Source: an uncultured Solobacterium sp. (GTDB lineage: Bacteria > Bacillota_I > Bacilli_A > Erysipelotrichales > Erysipelotrichaceae). From it: a stretch of DNA of 64,000 nucleotides. The stretch covers positions 1 to 64,000 of the forward strand of contig UQPV01000002.1 in NCBI GenBank assembly GCA_900543035.1, read 5' to 3'. Below are positions 49,046 to 58,014 of the stretch, piece after piece; position 1 is the first letter of the stretch, and every line of letters starts with the position of its first letter. Below the pieces are notes generated by a model, which saw only the letters and a program-made list of their open reading frames with translations, was not told the origin of the DNA and did no database searches. A program made the translations under genes and the position numbers.

Positions 49046-50896
49046 TCAATCTTTTTTCTGCAGCACTATGGCCAGCACGGCGATGTCCGCCGGATTGACC
49101 CCGGAGATCCGCGAAGCCTGTCCCAGCGTCATCGGCCGGATCTCGCTCAGCTTCTGCCGCGCCTCCAAAGAGAGATGCGCCATCTGTTGATAGTCGATAT
49201 CTCTGGGGATCTTCATCTGATCCATCGCCCGCAGATGTCTGGCATCGCGGCGGGCCTTCTGGATATAGCCTTCATATTTGATCTCGATCTCGATCTGCCG
49301 GGCAGCCTTCTCTTCCACTTGCATGCCGGTATACGGCTGCAGCGCCGCCAAGGTGATGTTCGGCCGCTTTAACAGATCACGCACGCTGATGCCCTCTTTC
49401 AGCGGTTCATAGCCGATCGCGCGCAGATAATCGTTCACTTCTGACTTCGGCGTGAAACGGATCTCTTCGCACTGCTTCATCCCCTCCGCGATGCGCCGTT
49501 TCTTCTCCTGGAAGCGGGCATAGCGCGCCTCGCTGATCAGCCCATAGGCATGGCCGTATTCGCTCAGCCGCATATCTGCGTTATCATGGCGCAGCAGCAG
49601 GCGGTATTCGGCCCGGGACGTCAACAGCCGGTATGGCTCCTTCGTCCCTTTGGTCACCAGATCATCGATCATGACGCCGATATATGCCTCGTCGCGGCGC
49701 AGCACGAGCGCTTCTTTGCCCAGCAGGCGCGAAGCAGCGTTGATACCGGCGATGAGCCCCTGTGCGGCCGCCTCTTCATATCCGCTCGTCCCGTTGATCT
49801 GCCCTGCCGTATACAAGTTTTCCACCAGCTTGTTTTCCAGCGTCGGATAACACTGCAGCGGATCGATGGCGTCATATTCGATCGCATAGGCATATTTATC
49901 GATGACACAGTGCTCCAGCCCCGGCAGGCTGTGCAGCATCGCTTCCTGGACATCGTGGGGCATCGAAGTGGAGAAGCCTTGGATATAGGTCGTATCCAGC
50001 GAACGGCTCTCCGGCTCAAGGAAGATCTGATGACGCGGCTTGTCCGCAAAGCGCACCAGCTTATCCTCGATGCTCGGGCAATAACGCGGTCCTACGCCCT
50101 TGACCAGCCCGGAATACATCGCAGAGTCCTCCAGGTGATCACGGATGATCTGATGGGTCTGCGGGGTCGTATAGGTCAGATAGCAGACCGCTTGCTCTGC
50201 AAAAGGAAGGATGGCGGTCGTATCCTCGCTGAAGCAGACAAAATCATCTGTGCCAGGCTGCACCGCAGTCTTCGTGAAATCGATCGAATCGCTCTTCACC
50301 CGAGCCGGCGTACCGGTCTTCAAGCGGAAGGTACGGATCCCCAGATCGCGCAGGCTCTGCGAGAGCGCATCCGTGGTCGGTTCTCCCTCCGGTCCCCCGG
50401 ACACTGCGCGATGGCCCACCAGGATAGTAGAGCTCATGAAGGTCCCGCTGGTGATGATCAGCGCACGGCACATTTCCACATGCCCATCCTGTAGCTGCAC
50501 GCCCTTCACCTTGCCATCGGATGCGATGACCCGCTCCACACACTGTTCCCTCACCTGCAGATGTTCCTGATGCAGCAGGACATCCTGCATGTATTTCCGA
50601 TAGGCGATCTTGTCGCTTTGCACGCGCAGGCTCTGTACGCCTGGCCCTTTGGTCGTGTTGAGCATCTTGAACTGCAGCGCGGTCGCGTCCGCCGCCCGGC
50701 CCATCTCTCCGCCTAACGCATCGATCTCCCGCACGACGATACCTTTCGCCGGTCCGCCGACACTGGGATTGCACGGCATAGAGCCGATCATGTCGATGTG
50801 CATCGTAAACAGCACCGTTTCCATCCCCATGCGGGAAGCAGCCAGCGCGGCCTCGATGCCGGCATGCCCGCCTCCGATCACAATGATATCCACCAT
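49046..50896 (-). CDS. mnmG: tRNA uridine-5-carboxymethylaminomethyl synthesis enzyme MnmG
   Basis: 616 residues, flavoprotein. The FAD motif VIGGGHAGIEAALAASRMG starts at residue 5; GPRYCPSIEDK and QINGTSGYEEAAAQGL are diagnostic, and the C-terminal helical domain ends ISGVNPADIAVL. Works with MnmE (5960) to modify U34. The start at 50896 follows GTGAGGAAC; an upstream frame to 51013 lacks conservation. Its separation from mnmE and rsmG is unusual for Bacillota. Confidence 0.95.
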   Translation of the reverse strand: MVDIIVIGGGHAGIEAALAASRMGMETVLFTMHIDMIGSMPCNPSVGGPAKGIVVREIDALGGEMGRAADATALQFKMLNTTKGPGVQSLRVQSDKIAYRKYMQDVLLHQEHLQVREQCVERVIASDGKVKGVQLQDGHVEMCRALIITSGTFMSSTILVGHRAVSGGPEGEPTTDALSQSLRDLGIRTFRLKTGTPARVKSDSIDFTKTAVQPGTDDFVCFSEDTTAILPFAEQAVCYLTYTTPQTHQIIRDHLEDSAMYSGLVKGVGPRYCPSIEDKLVRFADKPRHQIFLEPESRSLDTTYIQGFSTSMPHDVQEAMLHSLPGLEHCVIDKYAYAIEYDAIDPLQCYPTLENKLVENLYTAGQINGTSGYEEAAAQGLIAGINAASRLLGKEALVLRRDEAYIGVMIDDLVTKGTKEPYRLLTSRAEYRLLLRHDNADMRLSEYGHAYGLISEARYARFQEKKRRIAEGMKQCEEIRFTPKSEVNDYLRAIGYEPLKEGISVRDLLKRPNITLAALQPYTGMQVEEKAARQIEIEIKYEGYIQKARRDARHLRAMDQMKIPRDIDYQQMAHLSLEARQKLSEIRPMTLGQASRISGVNPADIAVLAIVLQKKD

Positions 50897-51050
50897 GTTC
50901 CTCACCTGACTTTTCCATACTATTATACTCGTGAACGATAGAAAGCAAAAGAGCAAAAAAAAGATATGGCCCATACATTTCCCATAATGTTCACATGTCC
51001 ACCACACTGTCATTGCTTCAACCGCTTACAATGAAAGAAGGAGGATTGAG

Positions 51051-52688
51051 ATGAATCGGAAAATCTTATTCACTTTCTGCGGCAGCCTGCTTTTTGCCGC
51101 GCTATGCGGATGCATGGCTCAAACAAATGAACCAGTAGAAACCGTAACCATCGACCCAGATATCGAAATGATCGACATCGATACAGAGACTGACGGCTTC
51201 ACCTACTATGACCTGGATGTACAAGAAGAGATCCAGTCACAGATCGATGCGTTCAAATCCGAAACACACACGATGGAAGACCCGTTGCTCATCTTCGACC
51301 CATATGGCACAAACACCACATCCTTATACATCTGGTTTGAAGAGGAAGAAGCCAGTGTGCTTTCCTATACGATCCAATGTGAGGGATACGAAAACTTCAG
51401 CCGCACGCTGTACAGCGACAGTGATGATAACATCAGCACGGCCCATGAACATCAGCTGATCGGACTTGTTCCGGGCGAGACCAATACCATCACCCTTTCG
51501 GCTGCAAACAGCAACGGCACGCTGCTTGAACAAGTGGAGTTCACGGTAGAGGCGCCGCAGCTCAGCTCTGGCTATCCGACCCAGATCGAAAAAAGCACGG
51601 AAAACGATGCAGAACTCACTGATGGCCTGTATATGACCTTCGGCCTGAATTACAGCTACGACGGTTATTCATTCCTTATCGATAATGATGGCACCGTGCG
51701 CGGAGAACTGCCCTTGGACGGCGACATGATCGAAAATGTCATGTTTTATAACGACACCATGTTTTATTCTGTCAATCTGTCCAAGGCCGTGCGGGTAGAC
51801 CGGCTGGGCAAAGTCATCGCGGTCTATGAATTCCCGGAATACGATCTTCATCATGATTACGCGCTCAACGATGATGGCGAGATCATCGCACTAGCTACCG
51901 AGTATGCCAAAGAAAGCGTAGAAGACATCATCATCTCCATCGACCTGGAAAGCGGCGATGTCAACAAGATCATTGACTTTGATGAAGTCATGGGAGATTA
52001 CAAAGCATTGACCCAGCCATATTCTGCCGACAGCCTGTGGGGCTCGCAAGACTGGGACTGGCTGCACTTCAATTCCATCCAGCTGGTCAACGAGGATGAG
52101 ATGATCCTCAGCTCACGGGAAACCTCGACGATCATGAAGTTTGACGATATTTATGATGACATCACGATCGATTATTTCATCGGTCCGGAAAATGTATGGG
52201 CAGATACCGCTTATTCCCAGTATCTGCTCACAAAAGATGGCAATTTCACCAATTCGGCCGGACAGCACAATGTCGTCTATGAAACAGATGACAGCCTGGA
52301 AGAAGGGCAATATTATCTGTATTTCTATAATAACAACTTCTGGAGCTATGAAAGCCGGATCGAATCGATCAGCGGCTCAGAAGGTAATTCCACATCATTT
52401 CAGGACGATGGCAATTCCATCTCTTATTACACCCGCTATCTCGTCGATGAGAATGAATGCACTTATCAACTGGTCGATTCCTTATCGGTTCCTTATTCCA
52501 GCATCGTATCCAGCGTACAATGGTATGGAGATGAGTTGATCGTCAACAGCGGCATGCGTACCGAATTCTATGTCTATGACACGGACGGACAGCTGCTCGC
52601 CTCTTACGCCTACAATGATATGGATGAGAGCATTTTCCTGGGCTATCGGATCTACAAATACAGCTTCAACGATTTCTGGTTTGCCTGA
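51051..52688 (+). CDS. Aryl-sulfotransferase (ASST) lipoprotein
   Basis: 545 residues. The lipobox LCGC makes Cys21 the likely acylated residue, so the enzyme sits outside the membrane. A short beta-sandwich (about 65-170) precedes the six-bladed propeller of bacterial arylsulfate sulfotransferases: GYSFLIDNDGTVRG, HHDYALNDDGEIIALA (His267/His268), DWLHFNSIQLVNEDEMILSSRETS (His339, Arg356). The family moves sulfate between phenols through a sulfo-His without PAPS. The final catalytic His of the E. coli enzyme could not be placed with certainty. GGAGGATTGAG precedes the ATG; a terminator follows. Confidence 0.85.
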   Translation: MNRKILFTFCGSLLFAALCGCMAQTNEPVETVTIDPDIEMIDIDTETDGFTYYDLDVQEEIQSQIDAFKSETHTMEDPLLIFDPYGTNTTSLYIWFEEEEASVLSYTIQCEGYENFSRTLYSDSDDNISTAHEHQLIGLVPGETNTITLSAANSNGTLLEQVEFTVEAPQLSSGYPTQIEKSTENDAELTDGLYMTFGLNYSYDGYSFLIDNDGTVRGELPLDGDMIENVMFYNDTMFYSVNLSKAVRVDRLGKVIAVYEFPEYDLHHDYALNDDGEIIALATEYAKESVEDIIISIDLESGDVNKIIDFDEVMGDYKALTQPYSADSLWGSQDWDWLHFNSIQLVNEDEMILSSRETSTIMKFDDIYDDITIDYFIGPENVWADTAYSQYLLTKDGNFTNSAGQHNVVYETDDSLEEGQYYLYFYNNNFWSYESRIESISGSEGNSTSFQDDGNSISYYTRYLVDENECTYQLVDSLSVPYSSIVSSVQWYGDELIVNSGMRTEFYVYDTDGQLLASYAYNDMDESIFLGYRIYKYSFNDFWFA

Positions 52689-52691
52689 ATG

Positions 52692-52717
52692 ACCGTGCAT
52701 GACGCACGGTTTTTTTA
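52692..52717 (+). terminator. Terminator of the ASST gene
   Basis: ACCGTGC pairs with GCACGGT, then T6. Confidence 0.85.
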
Positions 52718-53281
52718 TACCAGCTGCTGCAAAGCATAGAGTCCTGCCTGCAAAGCGCCAGCCAGCACCATGACCAGGATCGGGCTGCAGCGCTTTTTCC
52801 TCAGCAGCCAGAGACAGCCCAAAAAGAGCGCGATCCCTTCGATGCGCACAGCATCAAGACGCAATGCGCTGTCCTGAAAGATGACCGGGATGAGCATGGT
52901 CAGGCCAGCTGTCGCAATCAAGGCGATCACCGCGGGACGCAATGTGCCCAGCACGGTGCGGATCACGCTGAGATCTCGGTATTTCAAATAAAAGTATGCC
53001 AACAGAGTCACGATGATGCAGGAAGGCAGGACACAGCCCAGCGTTGCCGTTACGGCGCCGGCGATCCCATCGATCTTCAGGCCGACGAACGTCGCGCTGT
53101 TGATGGCGATCGGTCCCGGCGTCATCTGCGAGATGGTGATGAGATGGTTGAATTCATCCGGGCTGAGCCAGTGATGCAGCGAGACGATCTGATTCTGAAT
53201 GAGCGGCAATGCCGCATATCCGCCGCCGAAGCTGAAGGCGCCGATGATGACGAAGCTGATGAACAGCGAAACGAGGATCAT
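52715..53281 (-). CDS. Chromate transporter, half protein 2 (short-chain ChrA)
   Basis: 188 residues, about six membrane segments. The ChrA hallmark FSFGGGYAALPLIQ near the N-terminus and the MTPGPIAINSATFVG segment are clear. Short ChrA proteins work in pairs of opposite membrane topology. It overlaps the partner gene by ATGA, so stoichiometric translation is likely. Chromate is the tested substrate in a few cases; the natural anion is unknown. Confidence 0.9.
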   Translation of the reverse strand: MILVSLFISFVIIGAFSFGGGYAALPLIQNQIVSLHHWLSPDEFNHLITISQMTPGPIAINSATFVGLKIDGIAGAVTATLGCVLPSCIIVTLLAYFYLKYRDLSVIRTVLGTLRPAVIALIATAGLTMLIPVIFQDSALRLDAVRIEGIALFLGCLWLLRKKRCSPILVMVLAGALQAGLYALQQLV

Positions 53282-53838
53282 GCGCTCACCTTCTTTCTTC
53301 CGGCGATGCTGCGGATCACCCCGATCACGATGCAGGCAAAGATGATGATCACCACATTGACGCCGAAGAACTGGTTGAGCGCAAAAGCAGCGAGCAGCAC
53401 CGTGATATCCAATGCATTGTGTTCCCGAACGACACCGGCGCTCATGTCCCATACCACAGCGGCGATGAGCGCAGCGACCCCGGCCTGCATGCCGTCAAGA
53501 ACAGTGCTGACCCAGATATTATCGGCAAACGCATCATAGAACAGCGAGATCAGCGAGAGGATGAGAAAAGGCGGAAGGATGGTGCCGGCGACGCTGACGA
53601 GCACGCCTGGGATCTTCGCCAGCTTGTAGCCGACGACAATGGCCCCATTGACCGCGATCGGCCCCGGCGCAGACTGAGCAATGGCAGTCATATCCAGCAT
53701 TTCCTCCTCTTCGATCCAGTGATATCGATCCACGAAGCGCTCTTTCATCAACGTAACGATGACATACCCTCCGCCAAAGGTAAACGCGCTCAGCATGAAG
53801 GTAGAGGAAAACAGTTTCCAAAGCCTTCCTTTTTCCAT
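53278..53838 (-). CDS. Chromate transporter, half protein 1 (short-chain ChrA)
   Basis: 186 residues with FTFGGGYVIVTLMKERFV near the N-terminus and SAPGPIAVNGAIVVGYK, the same repeat as in its partner. The start at 53838 is chosen because AAGGGGG would be only 2 nt from ATG 53844. Divergent from the LysR regulator, which is probably its controller. Confidence 0.9.
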   Translation of the reverse strand: MEKGRLWKLFSSTFMLSAFTFGGGYVIVTLMKERFVDRYHWIEEEEMLDMTAIAQSAPGPIAVNGAIVVGYKLAKIPGVLVSVAGTILPPFLILSLISLFYDAFADNIWVSTVLDGMQAGVAALIAAVVWDMSAGVVREHNALDITVLLAAFALNQFFGVNVVIIIFACIVIGVIRSIAGRKKVSA

Positions 53839-53895
53839 ATACATTCCCCCTTGTCCCTTTCATTATACGGCGGGATATTCTATAATGAAAATAGT

Positions 53896-53917
53896 ATTAT
53901 CAAATGATGTTCATAAT
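53896..53917. promoter_or_regulatory. LysR-type binding site candidate
   Basis: ATTAT-N12-ATAAT inverted repeat in the divergent region, 22 bp before the LysR start; it fits the T-N11-A form loosely. Confidence 0.4.
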
Positions 53918-53938
53918 GATTTTATAATAGGAGGACCA

Positions 53939-54817
53939 ATGAATTTTCGTTCTTTAGCCATCTTCACGGCTGTCTGTGAAGAGAAAAGCATGACTGCCGC
54001 AGCCCGCCGGCTGCACTTAGCTCAGCCTTCCGTATCGCTTGCCATACGGGAGCTGGAAACCGAATATGACTGTGTCTTTTTTGAACGGCTGTCCAAGCGG
54101 CTCTATCTGACCGAAGCAGGACAGCGCTTCTATGCCTATGCCCAACGCATCCTGGCCCTTCAGGAGGAGATGGATGTCTGCTTTCATGAGCGGACATACG
54201 AAAGGCAGCTGCGGATCGGCTCCAGCATCACCATCGCATCCACCGTGCTCTTCCCGCTTCTGCGTGACTTCTGCCAGCAGCACCCGGCAGTGCAGCTGCA
54301 CACCAAGGTGCTGAGCACCTATACGGTGGAAAGCGCCGTCCTGGACAATCAGCTCGATCTGGCGCTGATCGAAGGGACGCCGCGCAATGACGCGCTCACC
54401 GTCATTCCCCTGTGTGAAGACCAGATGGCGCTGGTCTGCGCCCCAGACCATCCGTTAGCCAAACAAGGCGAAACCGACCTCGCCGCATTGCAAGATCTGC
54501 CATTCCTCACCCGGGAGGAAAACAGCGCGACCCGCAGCATCACCGAAAGCCTGTTCACGCTGCACCACCTGAAGCTGCGCCCGGCAGTGGAATCCGTCAG
54601 TAACCACGCGCTCATCGAAGCGCTGCGAAACGGCATGGGCGTCTCCATCCTGCCGCGCCGCCTGCTCATCCCCTATCTGAATGCGCATGAGCTGTGCGAG
54701 ATCACGCTGAAGGATCAGCCGCTCAACCGCGAATGGTACCTGATCCATCACTCCCGCAAGGCCCTCACTGCACCGATGCAGGAATTCATCCGCTTCTTAC
54801 AACAGACAACATGGTAA
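53939..54817 (+). CDS. LysR family transcriptional regulator
   Basis: 292 residues. N-terminal winged HTH (FTAVCEEKSMTAAARRLHLAQPSVSLAIRELE) and a periplasmic-binding-like effector domain (about 90-290). Divergent position next to the ChrA pair suggests it regulates them, as LysR proteins commonly do. GGAGGACCA precedes the ATG at 53939. The effector cannot be inferred. Confidence 0.92.
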   Translation: MNFRSLAIFTAVCEEKSMTAAARRLHLAQPSVSLAIRELETEYDCVFFERLSKRLYLTEAGQRFYAYAQRILALQEEMDVCFHERTYERQLRIGSSITIASTVLFPLLRDFCQQHPAVQLHTKVLSTYTVESAVLDNQLDLALIEGTPRNDALTVIPLCEDQMALVCAPDHPLAKQGETDLAALQDLPFLTREENSATRSITESLFTLHHLKLRPAVESVSNHALIEALRNGMGVSILPRRLLIPYLNAHELCEITLKDQPLNREWYLIHHSRKALTAPMQEFIRFLQQTTW

Positions 54818-54851
54818 AAAAACAGAGGCTTATATGAAAGCCCCTGTTTTC
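54816..54851 (-). terminator. Terminator of the pur operon
   Basis: AAAACAGGGGCTT pairs with AAGCCTCTGTTTT, followed by TTT on the minus strand; the stem also has a T-run on the plus side, so it may serve the LysR gene as well. Confidence 0.85.
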
Positions 54852-54854
54852 GTC

Positions 54855-56387
54855 TTAGTGTTTGAAATGACGGATACCGGTGTAGACCATGGCGATGCCG
54901 TATTCGTTGCATACGTCGATGGACAGCTGATCCTTGATGGATCCGCCCGGCTGGATGATGGCGGTCACGCCTGCCTTGACGGCTTCTTCTACCGTATCCG
55001 GCATCGGGAAGAACGCATCGGACGCCATGACGGAGCCCTTGGACTTTTCGCCGGCTTCTTCGATGGCGATCTTCGCTGCGCCGACGCGGTTCATCTGTCC
55101 TGCGCCGACACCGATCGTCATGTTGTCCTTCGCCAGGACGATGGCGTTGGACTTCACGTGCTTGACGACCTTCCAGGCGAACAGCAGCTGCTCGATCTCT
55201 TCATCGGTCGGCTTGCGGTTCGTCACACAGCGCAGATCATCTGCCGTGATCTGCTTCGTATCCATATCCTGAACGAGCAGGCCGTCCATGACATTGGTCA
55301 CCTTGTACTTGGCTGTCGGTTCCAGCGCAGTGTCCAGCGTCATCAGGCGGATGTTCTTTTTCTTGGAGAGGATCTCAAACGCTTCCGGCTCGAAGCCAGG
55401 CGCGATGATGATCTCCAGGAAGATCTTGGACAGCTTCTCTGCCAGCGCGACGCTCACCGGAGCGTTCAGTGCCACGATGCCGCCGAAGATGGAGACCGGA
55501 TCGGCTTCATATGCCTTGTCCCAGGCAGCCTCGATGGTATCGCCGATTCCTACGCCGCAAGGATTCATGTGCTTGACACCGACTGCGGCCGGCTGTCCTT
55601 CGAAATCCTTCAGGATCTCGATGGCCGCATTGCCGTCCTGGATATTGTTATACGAAAGCTCTTTGCCATGCAGCTGCGTAGCGTTGGCCAGTGAATACTG
55701 CGGATGCATGTTCTTGTAGAACGCCGCGCTCTGATGCGGGTTTTCTCCATAACGCAGATCCTGCACCTTATCATAAGTGATCGTGAAGCTTTCCGGATAT
55801 TTCTCTCCCGTTTTTGCGGTCAGATATTCCGCAATCATCGCATCATAGCGGGCAGTGTGGCGGAAGACCTTTGCGGCCAGGAATTCCCGGGTAACCGGGC
55901 AAGTCTCGCCGTTTTCCTGCAGTTCCTTCAATACGGCATCATAATCGTTCGGATCACAGATGACCGGAATGGACTTATAGTTCTTTGCGGCGCTTCTCAG
56001 CATGCTCGGGCCGCCGATATCGATGTTCTCGATGACTTCCTCATGCGTGACGCCCGGCTTCTGCACGGTCTCCTTGAACGGATACAGGTTTACACAGACC
56101 AGGTCGATCAGCTCGATGCCCAGCTCCTTGAGCTGTGCCATATGGCTCTCGTTATCGCGTACGCCCAGCAGCGCGCCGTGCACCTTCGGATGCAGCGTCT
56201 TCACGCGGCCGTCCATGATCTCCGGGAAGCCGGTCACATCAGAGATGGAGATGGTCGGAATGCCGGCAGCGTCCAGCGCTTTTTTCGTTCCGCCCGTGGA
56301 GATGATCTCATAGCCGAGATCATGCAGACCGCGGACAAAGTCCACTAGTCCGCTCTTATCAGATACACTGACCAAAGCACGTTTCAT
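54855..56387 (-). CDS. purH: Bifunctional AICAR transformylase / IMP cyclohydrolase
   Basis: 510 residues. The N-terminal IMP cyclohydrolase domain ([25 protein letters not shown]) is followed by the AICAR transformylase domain (about 200-510; [21 protein letters not shown], catalytic Lys-His pair in NPCG and NALRC-like region, [19 protein letters not shown]). Last two steps to IMP. Its start overlaps the purN stop by 4 nt. Confidence 0.96.
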   Translation of the reverse strand: MKRALVSVSDKSGLVDFVRGLHDLGYEIISTGGTKKALDAAGIPTISISDVTGFPEIMDGRVKTLHPKVHGALLGVRDNESHMAQLKELGIELIDLVCVNLYPFKETVQKPGVTHEEVIENIDIGGPSMLRSAAKNYKSIPVICDPNDYDAVLKELQENGETCPVTREFLAAKVFRHTARYDAMIAEYLTAKTGEKYPESFTITYDKVQDLRYGENPHQSAAFYKNMHPQYSLANATQLHGKELSYNNIQDGNAAIEILKDFEGQPAAVGVKHMNPCGVGIGDTIEAAWDKAYEADPVSIFGGIVALNAPVSVALAEKLSKIFLEIIIAPGFEPEAFEILSKKKNIRLMTLDTALEPTAKYKVTNVMDGLLVQDMDTKQITADDLRCVTNRKPTDEEIEQLLFAWKVVKHVKSNAIVLAKDNMTIGVGAGQMNRVGAAKIAIEEAGEKSKGSVMASDAFFPMPDTVEEAVKAGVTAIIQPGGSIKDQLSIDVCNEYGIAMVYTGIRHFKH

Positions 56388-56971
56388 GATTTACCCTCCT
56401 CGATTTCTTCACAGATCTGTTTCACGACTTGCGGAAACAGCTCATATTCCAGCGCATGCACATGTGTCTCCAGCGTTTCCAATGACCATGCCGGATCGAT
56501 GGCAAGCTTTTTCTGCGCGATGATGTCTCCGGTATCGATGCCCTCATCGACATAATGCACGGTGACGCCGGTATAAGGCACCTTCGCCTCATAGGCATCC
56601 CGGATGCCGTGCGCGCCCGGGAAAGCCGGCAGATAAGCCGGATGGATGTTGATGATGCGGCGCGGATAATGCGTCAGCAGCTCCTCGCCGATGAAGCGCA
56701 TATACCCGGCCAGGATGATCAGCTGCACGCCTTTTTCCTCCAGGTGACGGCGGATCTCCTGCTCATACTCTTTCTTGCCTGCGTACGCTTTGGGATTCAC
56801 ATAGATATGATCGATGCCCAGACGATCGGCGCGTTCCCTTGCCTTGGCGTTTTCCTTATCGACGACAAGCAGTTCGCAGACCGCGTTGGGAATCGTTCCA
56901 TCCTGCATCCGCAGCACCAGATTTTCAAAGTTCGTTCCGCTTCCGGAAGCGAAGATGGCCGTCTTTACCAT
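56384..56971 (-). CDS. purN: Phosphoribosylglycinamide formyltransferase
   Basis: 195 residues, folate-dependent PurN. The substrate region [11 protein letters not shown] and the catalytic [17 protein letters not shown] (Asn, His) with [13 protein letters not shown] (Asp) are present. Overlaps purM (ATGGTAA) and purH (ATGA) at either end. Confidence 0.95.
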   Translation of the reverse strand: MVKTAIFASGSGTNFENLVLRMQDGTIPNAVCELLVVDKENAKARERADRLGIDHIYVNPKAYAGKKEYEQEIRRHLEEKGVQLIILAGYMRFIGEELLTHYPRRIINIHPAYLPAFPGAHGIRDAYEAKVPYTGVTVHYVDEGIDTGDIIAQKKLAIDPAWSLETLETHVHALEYELFPQVVKQICEEIEEGKS

Positions 56972-57996
56972 TTCAGGTCCACGCTTCCTGATGCCGTGAC
57001 TTCACCGATGACATAGGAAGGCTCATCGATCTCTGCCAGCAGTGAGCGCACGGTCTCCACATCGGCCTTGTCCACTGCGAGGATGAAGCCGATGCCCATG
57101 TTGAAGACGTTGCACATTTCCTGCGGCGCGATGTTGCCGGTAGAAGCAATCAGCTCGAAGATCGGCTTGGACGGGAAGGCGTTCATGTCGATGGTCACGC
57201 CCTGTCCTTCCTTGAGCATGCGCGGCACGTTCTCATAGAAGCCGCCGCCGGTGATGTGACTCATGCCCTTGATGTCCACTTTGCCCAGCAGATGCTTGAT
57301 GGCCTTCACATAGATCTTGGTCGGGGTGAGCAGCTCCTCGCCCAGCGTCTTTCCATCAAACGCGTCATAGCGCTCATGCAGGTCGAGCTTGGCGTCCTTG
57401 AGCAGCACCTTGCGGATCAGGGAGAAGCCGTTGGAATGGCAGCCGGAGCTGGGCAGACCGATGAGCACATTGCCTTCGGCGATCTTCTGCCCGTCCAGCA
57501 GATTGCATTTGTCTACGGCGCCGACACAGAAGCCGGCGATATCATAGTGGCTGACGTCATACATATCCGGCATCTCAGCCGTCTCTCCACCGATCAGGGC
57601 ACATTCCGCCTGCACGCAGCCGTCCGCGACGCCCTTGACGATCTGTTCGATCACCTGCGGGTGGTTCTTGCCCACCGCGATGTAGTCGAGGAAGAACATT
57701 GGCGCAGCGCCCTGGACGAGCACATCATTGACACACATCGCCACCGCATCGATGCCGATGGTGTCATGCTTGTCTGCTTCAAATGCGATCATCAGCTTGG
57801 TGCCGACGCCGTCGGTGCCGCTGACGAGCACAGGTTCCTTGAACCCGTAGCGGGAAAGGTCGAACATGCCGCCGAACGCGCCGATGGAATCGATCGCGCC
57901 CATCGTCTTCGTGCGCGCGACATGACTTTTGATCAGTCGTACGGATTCATAACCGGCTTCCAGATCGACGCCGGCTTCTCTGTATTTATCACTCAT
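56965..57996 (-). CDS. purM: Phosphoribosylformylglycinamidine cyclo-ligase
   Basis: 343 residues of the PurM/SelD fold. Signature [43 protein letters not shown] and [13 protein letters not shown] are present. It makes AIR from FGAM with ATP. AGGAGAAGATGAC precedes the start; purL ends 19 nt upstream. Confidence 0.96.
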   Translation of the reverse strand: MSDKYREAGVDLEAGYESVRLIKSHVARTKTMGAIDSIGAFGGMFDLSRYGFKEPVLVSGTDGVGTKLMIAFEADKHDTIGIDAVAMCVNDVLVQGAAPMFFLDYIAVGKNHPQVIEQIVKGVADGCVQAECALIGGETAEMPDMYDVSHYDIAGFCVGAVDKCNLLDGQKIAEGNVLIGLPSSGCHSNGFSLIRKVLLKDAKLDLHERYDAFDGKTLGEELLTPTKIYVKAIKHLLGKVDIKGMSHITGGGFYENVPRMLKEGQGVTIDMNAFPSKPIFELIASTGNIAPQEMCNVFNMGIGFILAVDKADVETVRSLLAEIDEPSYVIGEVTASGSVDLKW

Positions 57997-58014
57997 GTCA
58001 TCTTCTCCTGTCTA

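Noticed and set aside
53278..53838. Frameshifted full-length chromate transporter
   Set aside because: Both halves have their own start, ribosome binding site and complete ChrA domain; paired short-chain ChrA proteins are a known natural form.
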